In this document: one piece after another, positions 26,152-35,044 of the stretch
Numbering within the stretch: position 1 is the first letter of the stretch
Layout: each line of letters opens with the position of its first letter
Assembly (NCBI RefSeq): GCF_007860175.1
Contig: NZ_SJPX01000002.1
Location: 310,001-374,000, forward strand
Direction of reading: 5' to 3'
Length of the DNA: 64,000 bases
Origin: Rubripirellula reticaptiva
Lineage (GTDB): Bacteria > Planctomycetota > Planctomycetia > Pirellulales > Pirellulaceae
Position numbers and translations under genes: made by a program
The notes under the pieces: generated by a model
Seen by the model: only the letters and a program-made list of their open reading frames with translations
What the model was told of the DNA's origin: nothing
Databases searched by the model: none

Positions 26152-27501
26152 ATGCCGGCTTCCTATTCTCGACGAACGGTCCTGCGTGGCATCGGAACTG
26201 CGGTCGCGTTGCCCTTGTTGGATGTGATGTCGCCAACACGCTTGCTATCGGCGGCAAGTCCATCGTCGGGACCGCCGCTTCGGATGGGTTTCTTTTACGT
26301 CCCCAACGGCATGCACATGCCCGATTGGACGCCATCGAAAGAAGGCTTCAAGTTTGATCTTCCACCGACGCTTGCAAAGCTTGCCGATCATCAAGACGAG
26401 ATCAACGTTCTGTCGGGACTGACGCTCGACGGTGCTCGCGCCCACGGTGACGGCGGCGGTGACCATGCACGTAGCGTCGCCGCTTTTTTGACGGGCGCTC
26501 ATCCACGCAAAACCAACGGCGCCGACATTCAAAACGGAATCTCTGTCGACCAAATGACGGCGAAGTACGTTGGCGACTCAACTCGGTTTTCGTCACTGGA
26601 ACTCGGGTTGGAAGCGAGTGCCCAGGCTGGCAATTGCGACAGCGGATACAGTTGTGCTTACGCATCGAACATGTCGTGGCGAGGGCCGACCAATCCGATG
26701 TCCAAAGAGATTGATCCCGGCGCGTTGTTCGACCGACTGTTCGCTGGACAAGTGGTCAAGGAAACCAAGCAAGCTAAAAGCGTTCGCGAAAAGTATCGAA
26801 AGAGCATTCTGGACTTTGTCCTTGAAGACGCCAATCGACTGCATAAGACATTGCCTGCCATTGATCAGCGAAAGCTCGACGAATACCTGTATTCGGTTCG
26901 CGACGTTGAAAAACGAATTGGCGGTGTTGAACGCCTGCGAATGACCGAAGACGGTGTTCCCGATTATCCGCGCCCCAGTGGCGTGCCGAAGGAACTGAGC
27001 AAGCACTGCGAGTTGATGATGGACATGGTGACGCTTGCTTATCAAACCGACAGCACGCGAATTTTGTCGTTCATGTTCACCAACGCCGGCAGCAACCGCA
27101 GCTATCCCGAAATTGGTGTCAGCGAGGGGCACCACGAAACATCGCACCACGGAAAGAGCGAACACAAGCAAGCGAACATCGCCAAGATTAATCGTTTTCA
27201 CATCGAACGGTTTGCCTATCTGCTGGACCGAATGAAGCAAACGCCCGAAGGCAATGGCAGCCTGCTGGACAACTGCATGTTGGTCTATGGCAGCGGAATC
27301 AGCGACGGCGATCGCCACAACCACGACAATCTGCCGATCTTGCTGGCCGGCGCCGCCGGGGGGAAAATCAAGACGGGGCGTCACATCCAGTACGGCAAAG
27401 ACACACCGCTTTGCAATCTTTATGTGTGGATGATGCAGCAGATGGGCGCCAAGACCGACCAGTTCGGCGACAGCAACGGTTCGCTCGGCCAACTGAGTTA
27501 G
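26152..27501 (+). CDS. DUF1552 domain-containing Tat-exported protein (copy 2)
   Basis: A 449-aa paralogue of the DUF1552 protein upstream. It has YSRRTVLRGIGTAVALP (Tat signal), RMGFFYVPNGMHMPDW, STRILSFMFTNAGSNRSYPE, HHETSHHGKSEHK and GSGISDGDRHNHDNLP, matching copy 1 block by block but without its S-D-x-P insertion. AAAGG precedes ATG 26152. It is separated from the DUF1592 gene by 271 nt, so it may be transcribed independently. Two DUF1552 genes around one DUF1592 gene suggest duplication with divergence of substrate range. Confidence 0.9.
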   Translation: MPASYSRRTVLRGIGTAVALPLLDVMSPTRLLSAASPSSGPPLRMGFFYVPNGMHMPDWTPSKEGFKFDLPPTLAKLADHQDEINVLSGLTLDGARAHGDGGGDHARSVAAFLTGAHPRKTNGADIQNGISVDQMTAKYVGDSTRFSSLELGLEASAQAGNCDSGYSCAYASNMSWRGPTNPMSKEIDPGALFDRLFAGQVVKETKQAKSVREKYRKSILDFVLEDANRLHKTLPAIDQRKLDEYLYSVRDVEKRIGGVERLRMTEDGVPDYPRPSGVPKELSKHCELMMDMVTLAYQTDSTRILSFMFTNAGSNRSYPEIGVSEGHHETSHHGKSEHKQANIAKINRFHIERFAYLLDRMKQTPEGNGSLLDNCMLVYGSGISDGDRHNHDNLPILLAGAAGGKIKTGRHIQYGKDTPLCNLYVWMMQQMGAKTDQFGDSNGSLGQLS

Positions 27502-27537
27502 CCACCGCGTTATTTGTGATCACCGGATGGCAAAGCC

Positions 27538-30096
27538 TCACTTGGGTTGCTGCAACTTGATCTGCAAGCGAAGCGGCGAGTTGGCGGAAAGCGAGACTCC
27601 GATCGTTTGATCACTTTGCAGTTCGATCGGATTCGCGTCCTGATCGATGGCTGATTGAATACCTCGTCGAACACGGATCGTGATTGCTTGATCACGTTTG
27701 GAACTCAGCGATACGTCGACGGTGCGATTGCCAAAATCCCAGCGTAGCGATTCAACGACGACTCCGTTGCGACCGCAAACGCCACGGATCTGGCCGGTAA
27801 CAAACGACTCGTCCAGGGCAGGCAACAACTCGACTTCCCCCGGTTTGGTGTAGACCAACATTTCCATCACCACCGCCGGCAAGGCGTTTAGCATGTCCGA
27901 GTTGTAGATCCGACCGGGATTGTGGAACGTGAATAAGCTTGGCAACAGATAGCCGTTGCTGAGCATGAAACGCAAATTGCCAGCGACGAGGCCTGCGTCT
28001 TTTAGCCGTGCCGCAATCAGGGCCATGTGAGTCAGTCCGTGGGCAGAACCATTTCCGCGTCCACGGTTCTTGGCCGCTTTGGTTGCGGCAGCAAACAGAT
28101 CCGGCGTTGCTTCGGGATTGATCTCATGCCCGGGCCAAACCGGATACAGGTGCGAGACATGGCGGTGGTCATTGTTGTCTTCCAATGTCGGCCACGCCCA
28201 TTCTTTCAGCGCGCCATCATCGGCGATCAAGTACGGCGGCAACTCATTCAACATTTTTTCATAAGTGGAAATCTGCTCGGCAGACAAACTTGATTTTGAT
28301 TTCAAGTCGAGCAAATGACGCAGCGATTCTTTCGCACACGCGATGTCCATGGTCGCATTGATCGCGACGGCACATCCGGTATTGAGCGGACGGTTTTCGG
28401 GTGAATAGGATGGCACGAATACGCGGTGCCCATCATCGTCGCGGACTTGCAAGAAACTGTCATAAAACGCCGCGATTTCTTTCATGATCGGCAGCAAGTG
28501 GTCTCGCAGATAGACGTCATCGCCCGTCGTTTCATAATGTTCCCACATCGGCAGCACCATCCACTCGGCGCCCGCCGTCCAAGCATGCCCAGGGAACGTT
28601 TTCGAAAAGTGAGTGTGCAGATTGTGCCGCCCATCGGTTCGCGAACCGGAAAGCACACCTCGACAACCAAACAGGTTGGTCGCGTTGGTCTTCCAGTCAT
28701 CGACCAATCCCAACACCAGCCGATCGTAACTGCGGATCGCTTCGGGCAGGTTACCCAAGTTCGCGGCTGCGATTTGCAGGTTCACATTCGCATCGAGCGT
28801 AAAGTCGCCTGACCATTCGGGACGCCAATTACCATTCCAAATGCTCATCAGATTTGGCGGCCATTCGCCAGACGAACTGATCAGGGTGTAACGCCCCATG
28901 TCGAACATCTTCTGCAGCAAGGCGGGCTGGATCTTTTCATCGGCCGTCTGTTTTTGCAGCGATATCAACGACTCGGCGCTCAGCGAAACTTCATCGACGC
29001 TCACGGCACCAAGTTGCAAATCAACTCGTCGGAACATTTCGCCGTGAACATCGGCGTGACGACGCAGTCGCTGATCGTAATCCGCGTTGATCGCAGCCAA
29101 TGATCGACCAAGCTCGGCAAGCGACTCGCCCGCTTCATCGAACTTTTCCAGCGATTCCACTTTGACCAACAGCACCACTTCGGCGGCATCAAAATGAACG
29201 GCCGCGTCGGCTTGCTCGGCGATCGTCGAAGTGCCGCCCTTTGTCACCACACGGACGAGCGTCTGGTAGCCACGATCGGACCTTTGATACTTGCACCGGT
29301 AACTCAACGAGTCGTCGGTGGCAGCGATCACCGGGTTCCGATAGCCGCCGCCCTTCTCGTCGACACGTTTATTCCTCGGTCGCGAGTCTTGGTTGACCAG
29401 CTTGATGTTTCCAGCAACGGGCTTACCGTCGGCGGCTGAGATTCGAATCACGATGACCTGATCAGGTCGCGACACAAACGTCTGGCGAACAAAATCTCGC
29501 CCGCCTGATCGCCAATGCACGGCGACTTCGCCGGTTTCAAAATCGGTGGACCGCCAATAATGGGTCACGCCGCTATCGGTTTCATGGGTAGTGGCATTTT
29601 GGGTACCAGTGTCTTGGTCGATCAACAACGAACAGGCCGGGTGATACGGGTCCGTCCACTGGATCCCCGGAAACCCGGCGTCGATCGCCGCTTGATAGGC
29701 ATAGGCATAGGCTTCTTTGTATAGGCCCGCCATCAACAATCGCCGCGTCTCTGGCAGCGCGGCCGAGATATCCGGCACCGGACAAGGCACATCGAGTAGC
29801 GGTTCGTACAGCCGTTCGTGGTTCAGCACGATGCGTTCTTGGGCGGGCACTCCGAACACCATCGCTCCCATCGTTCCATTGCCCGTGACCAAGGCTTCTT
29901 GCCAACGGGCAGCCGGCTGGTCGCTGTACATGCCGCGATCGGGAAGCTGATCTGCCGGCGGAACGTACGCTGTGCTTTGTGCCTGAGCCGACAAGGTCAA
30001 GAAGCAGACAGAGGCAACAAGTGCGAATCCGCCGTGCAACGAGTTCAAGAAAATACGCGAGTACGACAACACAAACAGTTCCAATAAAGAGGCCAT
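27538..30096 (-). CDS. GH95-like glycoside hydrolase
   Basis: An 852-aa secreted protein with a signal peptide ending near SAQAQS. The N-terminal beta domain has GNGTMGAMVFGVPAQERIVLNHE in two parts (GNGTMGAMVFG, RIVLNHERLYEP), typical of GH95 alpha-L-fucosidases or galactosidases. The (alpha/alpha)6 region has WNGNWRPEW, DANVNLQIA and PSYSPENRP, which correspond to conserved GH95 blocks. A C-terminal beta domain follows. The block with the usual W-x2-A-W and ARL signature reads SAHGLTHMALIAARLKD, so it is a divergent member. It probably attacks fucose- or galactose-containing algal polysaccharide. It is convergent with the DUF1552 gene, 36 nt apart. Confidence 0.82.
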   Translation of the reverse strand: MASLLELFVLSYSRIFLNSLHGGFALVASVCFLTLSAQAQSTAYVPPADQLPDRGMYSDQPAARWQEALVTGNGTMGAMVFGVPAQERIVLNHERLYEPLLDVPCPVPDISAALPETRRLLMAGLYKEAYAYAYQAAIDAGFPGIQWTDPYHPACSLLIDQDTGTQNATTHETDSGVTHYWRSTDFETGEVAVHWRSGGRDFVRQTFVSRPDQVIVIRISAADGKPVAGNIKLVNQDSRPRNKRVDEKGGGYRNPVIAATDDSLSYRCKYQRSDRGYQTLVRVVTKGGTSTIAEQADAAVHFDAAEVVLLVKVESLEKFDEAGESLAELGRSLAAINADYDQRLRRHADVHGEMFRRVDLQLGAVSVDEVSLSAESLISLQKQTADEKIQPALLQKMFDMGRYTLISSSGEWPPNLMSIWNGNWRPEWSGDFTLDANVNLQIAAANLGNLPEAIRSYDRLVLGLVDDWKTNATNLFGCRGVLSGSRTDGRHNLHTHFSKTFPGHAWTAGAEWMVLPMWEHYETTGDDVYLRDHLLPIMKEIAAFYDSFLQVRDDDGHRVFVPSYSPENRPLNTGCAVAINATMDIACAKESLRHLLDLKSKSSLSAEQISTYEKMLNELPPYLIADDGALKEWAWPTLEDNNDHRHVSHLYPVWPGHEINPEATPDLFAAATKAAKNRGRGNGSAHGLTHMALIAARLKDAGLVAGNLRFMLSNGYLLPSLFTFHNPGRIYNSDMLNALPAVVMEMLVYTKPGEVELLPALDESFVTGQIRGVCGRNGVVVESLRWDFGNRTVDVSLSSKRDQAITIRVRRGIQSAIDQDANPIELQSDQTIGVSLSANSPLRLQIKLQQPK

Positions 30097-30525
30097 TAAA
30101 CAATCCTGCGACAGCTCAATTTGATTTGATGGTAGCGAATCTCGCCAAGGGCTTGTCGATTGATTAGCCGTTTAGCAATAGCCTTGTTTTGTTTCCCTGC
30201 GGACCGGGGTGATCGCCCAAGCGGCTAATTCCAACGTTCCAAACTGCACTTGATCGACAAACGCGTCAAGACATCCGACAAGCGGATACGAAGGATCCAG
30301 CGGGAAGTAACGGCCTGATTTACCGCAGCTTTCCGTGCGTTCCTAAACCGTATGTCTTGACGATCTGCGTTAGGCAAGCCCCAAACAGAATTGTGATCGA
30401 CACCGTCGTGACGATCGAAACAGAGCTCGAAAACTAGACACATGTCCACAATTCGGGGATGCCCCAAACAAGGGTCTGAATTCGTTGACTTCGCGATCAG
30501 CGGTGAAGTTGCTAATCTTTACAGC
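30097..30525. promoter_or_regulatory. 429-nt divergent intergenic region with an 11-bp inverted repeat
   Basis: CGTCAAGACAT at 30264-30274 is perfectly inverted as ATGTCTTGACG at 30352-30362, with 77 nt between. An 11-bp match in a region this size is unlikely by chance (roughly one in fifty) and might mark a two-site operator. No gene is credible unless the oxidoreductase starts at 30442. Confidence 0.35.
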
Positions 30526-31554
30526 ATGATTACCTATCAACTCAAAGGCCCAACCGGGCTGTCAGCTCTGCAACCGACCGTGCTTCCCGATCCGGAACCC
30601 GGACCGCGAGACGTCTTGGTTCAGTCCATGGCTTGGTCGCTGAATTACCGCGACTTGGCGATGCCCGCCGGCGGTTATGTCCGCAATGACAAAGTCAAAC
30701 AGAATCCACCGTTGGTTCCGTTATCGGACATGGCCGGACGTGTCATTGCCGTCGGATCCGACGTGACGAAGTTTCGTGTTGGCGATCGGGTGATGGCCAA
30801 CTTTTTTCGCGATTGGGTAGACGGCGACTTGACATCCGAGCAAATCGGCACGGCGCTTGGCGGCGCGATCGACGGCGTGCTGTCCGAGAAAGTTTGCTTG
30901 CCCGACCACGGTTGGGTTAAAACGCCGGACTCGTTAACGGATTTCGAAGCCGCAACGTTGCCCTGTGCCGCGGTCACGGCTTGGCATTCTTTTGAGCTGG
31001 GCCAATTGCGAATGGGACAAACGGTCCTGTTGTTGGGTACTGGCGGAGTGTCAATCTTTGCATTGCAGTTGGCGAAAGCTGCTGGAGCTAAAGTCATCAT
31101 CACCAGCAGCAGTGACGCAAAGCTCACCAAAGCTGCCGAAATGGGCGCCGACGAGACGATCAACTACAAGGAATTTCCCGAGTGGCATGAACGAGTCTTA
31201 GAAATCACCGGTGGCGTCGGTGTCGATCATGTGATCGAAGTCGGCGGTGCGGGGACGTTGGAGCGATCGCTGGCGTCGACTCGCGTCAGCGGCACCATCT
31301 CATTGATCGGAATTTTGACGGGACGCGTCGAAAAGAATCCATCGATGATGCCAGCTTTGTTCAACCGCATCACCGTACGCGGCATCTATGTAGGCAGTCG
31401 GCGAATGTTTGAAGACCTCTGCCGTGCGATTGAGATCAACCAGATCAGTCCGGTCATCGACCGCACGTTTGCGTTCGAGGAAGCGCGAGCGGCGTATGAA
31501 CATCTGCAAAGTGGCAAACACTTTGGCAAGGTCGTCATTCGCGCGCCCGAATGA
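30526..31554 (+). CDS. Zinc-independent MDR oxidoreductase (quinone reductase-like)
   Basis: A 342-aa NAD(P)-dependent medium-chain dehydrogenase/reductase. The GroES-like domain has SLNYRDLAM where zinc enzymes carry a catalytic Cys, so it belongs to the zinc-lacking quinone oxidoreductase branch. The cofactor motif is LLLGTGGVSIFALQLAKAAGA, seen as LLGTGGVS plus QLAKAAGAKV. GADETINYKEFPEW and HFGKVVI close the typical fold. I favour ATG 30526, at which the domain begins (ITYQLKGP); ATG 30442 would add 28 residues with no family match. Substrate unknown. Confidence 0.87.
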   Translation: MITYQLKGPTGLSALQPTVLPDPEPGPRDVLVQSMAWSLNYRDLAMPAGGYVRNDKVKQNPPLVPLSDMAGRVIAVGSDVTKFRVGDRVMANFFRDWVDGDLTSEQIGTALGGAIDGVLSEKVCLPDHGWVKTPDSLTDFEAATLPCAAVTAWHSFELGQLRMGQTVLLLGTGGVSIFALQLAKAAGAKVIITSSSDAKLTKAAEMGADETINYKEFPEWHERVLEITGGVGVDHVIEVGGAGTLERSLASTRVSGTISLIGILTGRVEKNPSMMPALFNRITVRGIYVGSRRMFEDLCRAIEINQISPVIDRTFAFEEARAAYEHLQSGKHFGKVVIRAPE

Positions 31555-31670
31555 GCTTTCACCAATTTCGAAATTGTTTGCTCGGCTGGGTTGGCTGCGG
31601 TATTTAAGATGAGCGAGCTCCATCCCGCGATTGTGACCCGTGACAATTACTTGATTGCTGTGAATAACGA

Positions 31671-32606
31671 ATGTCACTGACTTCTACCGAATCGCCGAGT
31701 CGAATTGCTGATTGGCTCGGGCTGATTCGGTTTAGCCACACCATCTTTGCTTTGCCGTTCGCGGCGCTGGCGACTGCGATGGCGTTTTCGGCGGCGCTTC
31801 CCTCGGGAACGATGCCCACGTTCCGGTGGCGTGACATAGTCGGGATTCTGTTTTGCATGGTCTTTGCACGCAGCGCTGCGATGGCGTTTAACCGATTAGC
31901 GGACCAGCAAATCGACGCGGGCAACCCGCGGACGACTGGGCGACACTTGCCAGCCGGAATTCTGGATCGCAAGCAAGTTTGGGGGTTCACGATCCTGTGC
32001 GGCATCGGCTTCATCGCATCGACCGCGATCTTCTTGCCCAACCGAGTCCCATTGTTTGCGTCGATTCCGGTTCTCGCGTTTCTATGCGGCTACAGCTTGG
32101 CCAAGCGATTCACATCCGCGGCGCACCTGTGGTTGGGGGTCGCACTCAGTCTGTCGCCGATCTGCGCGTGGCTGGCGATTCGCGGCTCCGAGTCGATTAC
32201 CAACCCGGGCGACCTGATCGCTCCGCTGGTCTTGGCGGCGGTTGTGACATCCTGGGTGACTGGATTCGACATCATTTACGCATGCCAGGACGCTGACTTC
32301 GACTCAAAATCAGGACTCCACAGCATCCCGGCTCGATTCGGAATTGCCGGGGCTTTGCGAATTGCGGCCATGTGTCACATTGTGATGCTGGTGCTGCTGT
32401 TGACCCTTGTTTGGGCGGGCCGGGCCAGCGGGCTGGGATGGCCATTTGGAATCGTTTGGGTGATCGTCGCGGGGCTAGTCGTGCGACAGCATTCGTTGGT
32501 GCGTCCGGAGGACCTTGATCGCGTCAATCAGGCGTTTTTCGATACCAATGCGGCGATCAGCGTCACACTGCTGGTCGCTGGCGTGGTGGATTGCTTCTGG
32601 ATTTAG
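31671..32606 (+). CDS. mqnP: UbiA-type prenyltransferase, probably MqnP of the futalosine pathway
   Basis: A 311-aa integral membrane enzyme with about eight to nine helices. The two Asp-rich motifs that bind prenyl diphosphate via Mg2+ are clear: NRLADQQID (74-82, followed by GNPRTTGR) and DADFDSKSG (about 206-214). In menaquinone synthesis it prenylates the aromatic precursor. Its neighbour 118 nt downstream is mqnE, which makes MqnP the best assignment over UbiA or MenA. The C-terminal helices close after EDLDRVNQAFFDTNA. Confidence 0.88.
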   Translation: MSLTSTESPSRIADWLGLIRFSHTIFALPFAALATAMAFSAALPSGTMPTFRWRDIVGILFCMVFARSAAMAFNRLADQQIDAGNPRTTGRHLPAGILDRKQVWGFTILCGIGFIASTAIFLPNRVPLFASIPVLAFLCGYSLAKRFTSAAHLWLGVALSLSPICAWLAIRGSESITNPGDLIAPLVLAAVVTSWVTGFDIIYACQDADFDSKSGLHSIPARFGIAGALRIAAMCHIVMLVLLLTLVWAGRASGLGWPFGIVWVIVAGLVVRQHSLVRPEDLDRVNQAFFDTNAAISVTLLVAGVVDCFWI

Positions 32607-32724
32607 AAGTTGCCTGAGCGCCAAGGGCCGCGGTTGTTAGACTGCAAGCAGAGACCCGATTGCCCGGCCCGTCCTGGCCTACCCATACGACGCTTTGAAT
32701 CCTGCCTGATTGGTTTGAAAGACG

Positions 32725-33867
32725 ATGACCCCGACCGAACGAGACGCCCGATTCCGTGAGATCCGTGACAAAGTCGAAGCCGAGGAGCGATTGTCGCTGG
32801 ACGATGGAATCTTTTTGTACGATCCGCAGGTTTCGCTGCAAGCGATCGGTGAACTGGCCAATTTCGTCCGCGAACGAAAGAACGGAAACGTCGGCTACTT
32901 TAACATCAATACGCACCTGAACCCAACGAACGTTTGCGTTTACCGGTGCCGATTTTGTGCCTTCCGCAGCGATTTGCGCGACCCCAAAGGTTACGTGATG
33001 AGCGACGAGCAGATCATCGCTCGCGGTCAAGAAGCGACCGACAACGGTTGCACCGAAATGCACATCGTCGGCGGCCTGCACCACCAGAAACCGTACGAGT
33101 GGTACCGGCACCTGATTGAGACTTTGCACGAGAACTTCCCGCAGATCCATTTGAAGGGATGGACGGCGGTTGAGATCAATTGGTTTGAGTTTCAAACGAA
33201 AAAAACGGTTCAGTGGGTCTTGGAGGACATGCGAAAGGCTGGCCTTGGTAGCATGCCGGGTGGCGGAGCCGAAATTTTTCACCCTGAAGTTCGCGACCAA
33301 CTATGCGAACACAAAGCCAACACGCATGCGTGGCTCGATATCCACCGAACGGCACACGAAATCGGGCTACGAACGAATTGCACGATGTTGTACGGGCATG
33401 TTGAAAATGCATTCCACCGAATCGACCACCTGATGCGACTGCGTGAACTGCAGGATCAAACTGGCGGATTCCAAGTCTTCATCCCGCTGGCGTTTCACCC
33501 TGAAAACACGAAGCTTTCGGACTTGAAGAAGCCCTCGGGGTTGATGGATCTGCGAACGATGGCGGTCAGCCGCTTGATGTTGGACAACGTCCAGCACATC
33601 AAGGCGTACTGGATCATGCTTGGCATCGAGACCGCTCAGACAGCGCTTGCCTACGGTGCCGACGATATCGACGGCACGGTTCGCCACGAACTGATCTATC
33701 ACGACGCCGGCGCGACGACGCCCGAGTGCTTGTCAGTCGACGACATCAAGAACTTGATCACCGAAGCCGGCCGAGACCCGATCGAGCGAGATACGGTGTA
33801 CAACCGAGTGCGACGTGACGAGAACGACTTCACCAAATGGTCGATCGAGGAAATGGTGACGGCCTAG
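32725..33867 (+). CDS. mqnE: Aminofutalosine synthase MqnE (radical SAM)
   Basis: A 380-aa radical S-adenosylmethionine enzyme. The cluster motif CVYRCRFC (Cys71, Cys75, Cys78) is preceded by the family phrase INTHLNPTNV. EMHIVGGLHHQKP, LKGWTAVEINWF, GMPGGGAEIF-like SMPGGGAEIFHPEVR and YGADDIDGTV are typical of MqnE rather than MqnC or CofH. It joins chorismate-derived 3-[(1-carboxyvinyl)oxy]benzoate to SAM-derived adenosyl, the second step of futalosine menaquinone synthesis. With mqnP upstream this shows that the organism uses the futalosine route. Confidence 0.93.
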   Translation: MTPTERDARFREIRDKVEAEERLSLDDGIFLYDPQVSLQAIGELANFVRERKNGNVGYFNINTHLNPTNVCVYRCRFCAFRSDLRDPKGYVMSDEQIIARGQEATDNGCTEMHIVGGLHHQKPYEWYRHLIETLHENFPQIHLKGWTAVEINWFEFQTKKTVQWVLEDMRKAGLGSMPGGGAEIFHPEVRDQLCEHKANTHAWLDIHRTAHEIGLRTNCTMLYGHVENAFHRIDHLMRLRELQDQTGGFQVFIPLAFHPENTKLSDLKKPSGLMDLRTMAVSRLMLDNVQHIKAYWIMLGIETAQTALAYGADDIDGTVRHELIYHDAGATTPECLSVDDIKNLITEAGRDPIERDTVYNRVRRDENDFTKWSIEEMVTA

Positions 33868-33940
33868 TCGCGTTCCCGGCGGAGGCCTTCACGGTACAAT
33901 TCCGCTTCAACATCATACGCACCTCGCGCGGAGCCATCGC

Positions 33941-34300
33941 ATGTTCAAAGGTCTCGGAAATATCGGCAACATCGCTTCCATGATGGGATCGTTGCAACAA
34001 TTGCCCGATCGGATGAAGGAACTGAACGAACGGATGAAATCCGAATCGGTCAGCGCGTCATCGGGATGCGGCAAGATCCACGTCACGATGTCAGGAACCG
34101 GCCACGTAAAGTCGGTCCAGATCAACGACAGCGAACTGGCCGGCAGCGAATTGGAAGAAGCGATCGCCGATGCGACCAACGCAGCTGGCGCGGCCGCCAA
34201 GCAACTCTACGCCGAATCGATCAGCCACTTGGTCAACGAGATGGACTTGAAGATTCCCGGCCTGGACAGCGTCATTTCGACGCTGACCGGAGGCAATTAA
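33941..34300 (+). CDS. ebfC: YbaB/EbfC family nucleoid-associated protein
   Basis: A 119-aa protein of the YbaB/EbfC family, which binds DNA as a dimer. The N-terminal helix (QQLPDRMKELNERMKSE), beta strands (KIHVTMSGTGHVKSVQIND) and the C-terminal helix (EEAIADATNAAGAAAKQLY) fit the fold. It lies 5 nt before recR, the classical ybaB-recR arrangement; the usual dnaX upstream is absent and mqnE takes that place. Confidence 0.93.
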   Translation: MFKGLGNIGNIASMMGSLQQLPDRMKELNERMKSESVSASSGCGKIHVTMSGTGHVKSVQINDSELAGSELEEAIADATNAAGAAAKQLYAESISHLVNEMDLKIPGLDSVISTLTGGN

Positions 34301-34305
34301 GGCCG

Positions 34306-34905
34306 ATGAGCAAGCACGCGGGCGCTGTGGCCGAATTGGTGGAACAGCTGGGACGTTTACCTGGCGTCGGACGCAAGAGCGCCGAACGGTTGGCATTTCA
34401 CCTGCTGCGGGTCAGCGAAACCGAAGCACTGGCGCTGGCGGAATCGATTCGACGCGTCCGCCAGGACGTCCGGTACTGTGCGACCTGCTTCAATCTGGCG
34501 GAATCCGAGACCTGTGGGATTTGCGCGAACTCTGACCGTGACCTGACTCGACTTTGCGTGGTCGAACAGCCGCGGGATTTGATGAGCCTCGAACAGGCAG
34601 GAATCTTCAAGGGCGTTTACCACGTCCTGCTAGGCCGGATTGCTCCGCTTGATGGCATTGGCCCCGACCAATTGACGATCGACGACCTAGTTGAAAGAGT
34701 CCGAGTAGGAAATTTTGTCGAAATCATCATGGCGACAAACCCAACTGTCGAGGGGGACGGGACAACGCTCTATATCAGCAACCTTTTGAGCGAATTCCCC
34801 GTCGAAATCACGCGTTTGGCTCGTGGGATCACCGCCGGAAGCGTTTTGGAGTATGCCAATCGCGAGATGATTGCTGATGCGTTGATGGGCCGTCAAAAGC
34901 TATAA
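34306..34905 (+). CDS. recR: Recombination protein RecR
   Basis: A 199-aa recombination mediator acting with RecF/RecO in gap repair. Visible parts are the helix-hairpin-helix LGRLPGVGRKSAERLAFHLL (20 residues), a four-Cys zinc finger CATC...CGIC (near residues 57-72), then a Toprim domain with VVEQPRDLMSLE and MATNPTVEGDGTT. The full frame runs back to 34066, but ATG 34306 follows the ebfC stop by 5 nt, has AAGG upstream, and begins at the usual RecR N-terminus. Confidence 0.97.
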   Translation: MSKHAGAVAELVEQLGRLPGVGRKSAERLAFHLLRVSETEALALAESIRRVRQDVRYCATCFNLAESETCGICANSDRDLTRLCVVEQPRDLMSLEQAGIFKGVYHVLLGRIAPLDGIGPDQLTIDDLVERVRVGNFVEIIMATNPTVEGDGTTLYISNLLSEFPVEITRLARGITAGSVLEYANREMIADALMGRQKL

Positions 34906-35044
34906 ACGATAGACTTTGTCGGATTGCGTCGTAAAATTGCGAACGGGTGGAACGAAATTCGCTCTACCGCCAGCCAAGTGCGGTATGATGTGACTCGAGG
35001 TTGTCACCCCAGATCGCAATAGAACTCCTCTTAGAGAGACTCCC

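Noticed and set aside
26593-27492. 299-codon minus-strand open frame
   Set aside because: It is antisense to the second DUF1552 gene; no recognisable domain.
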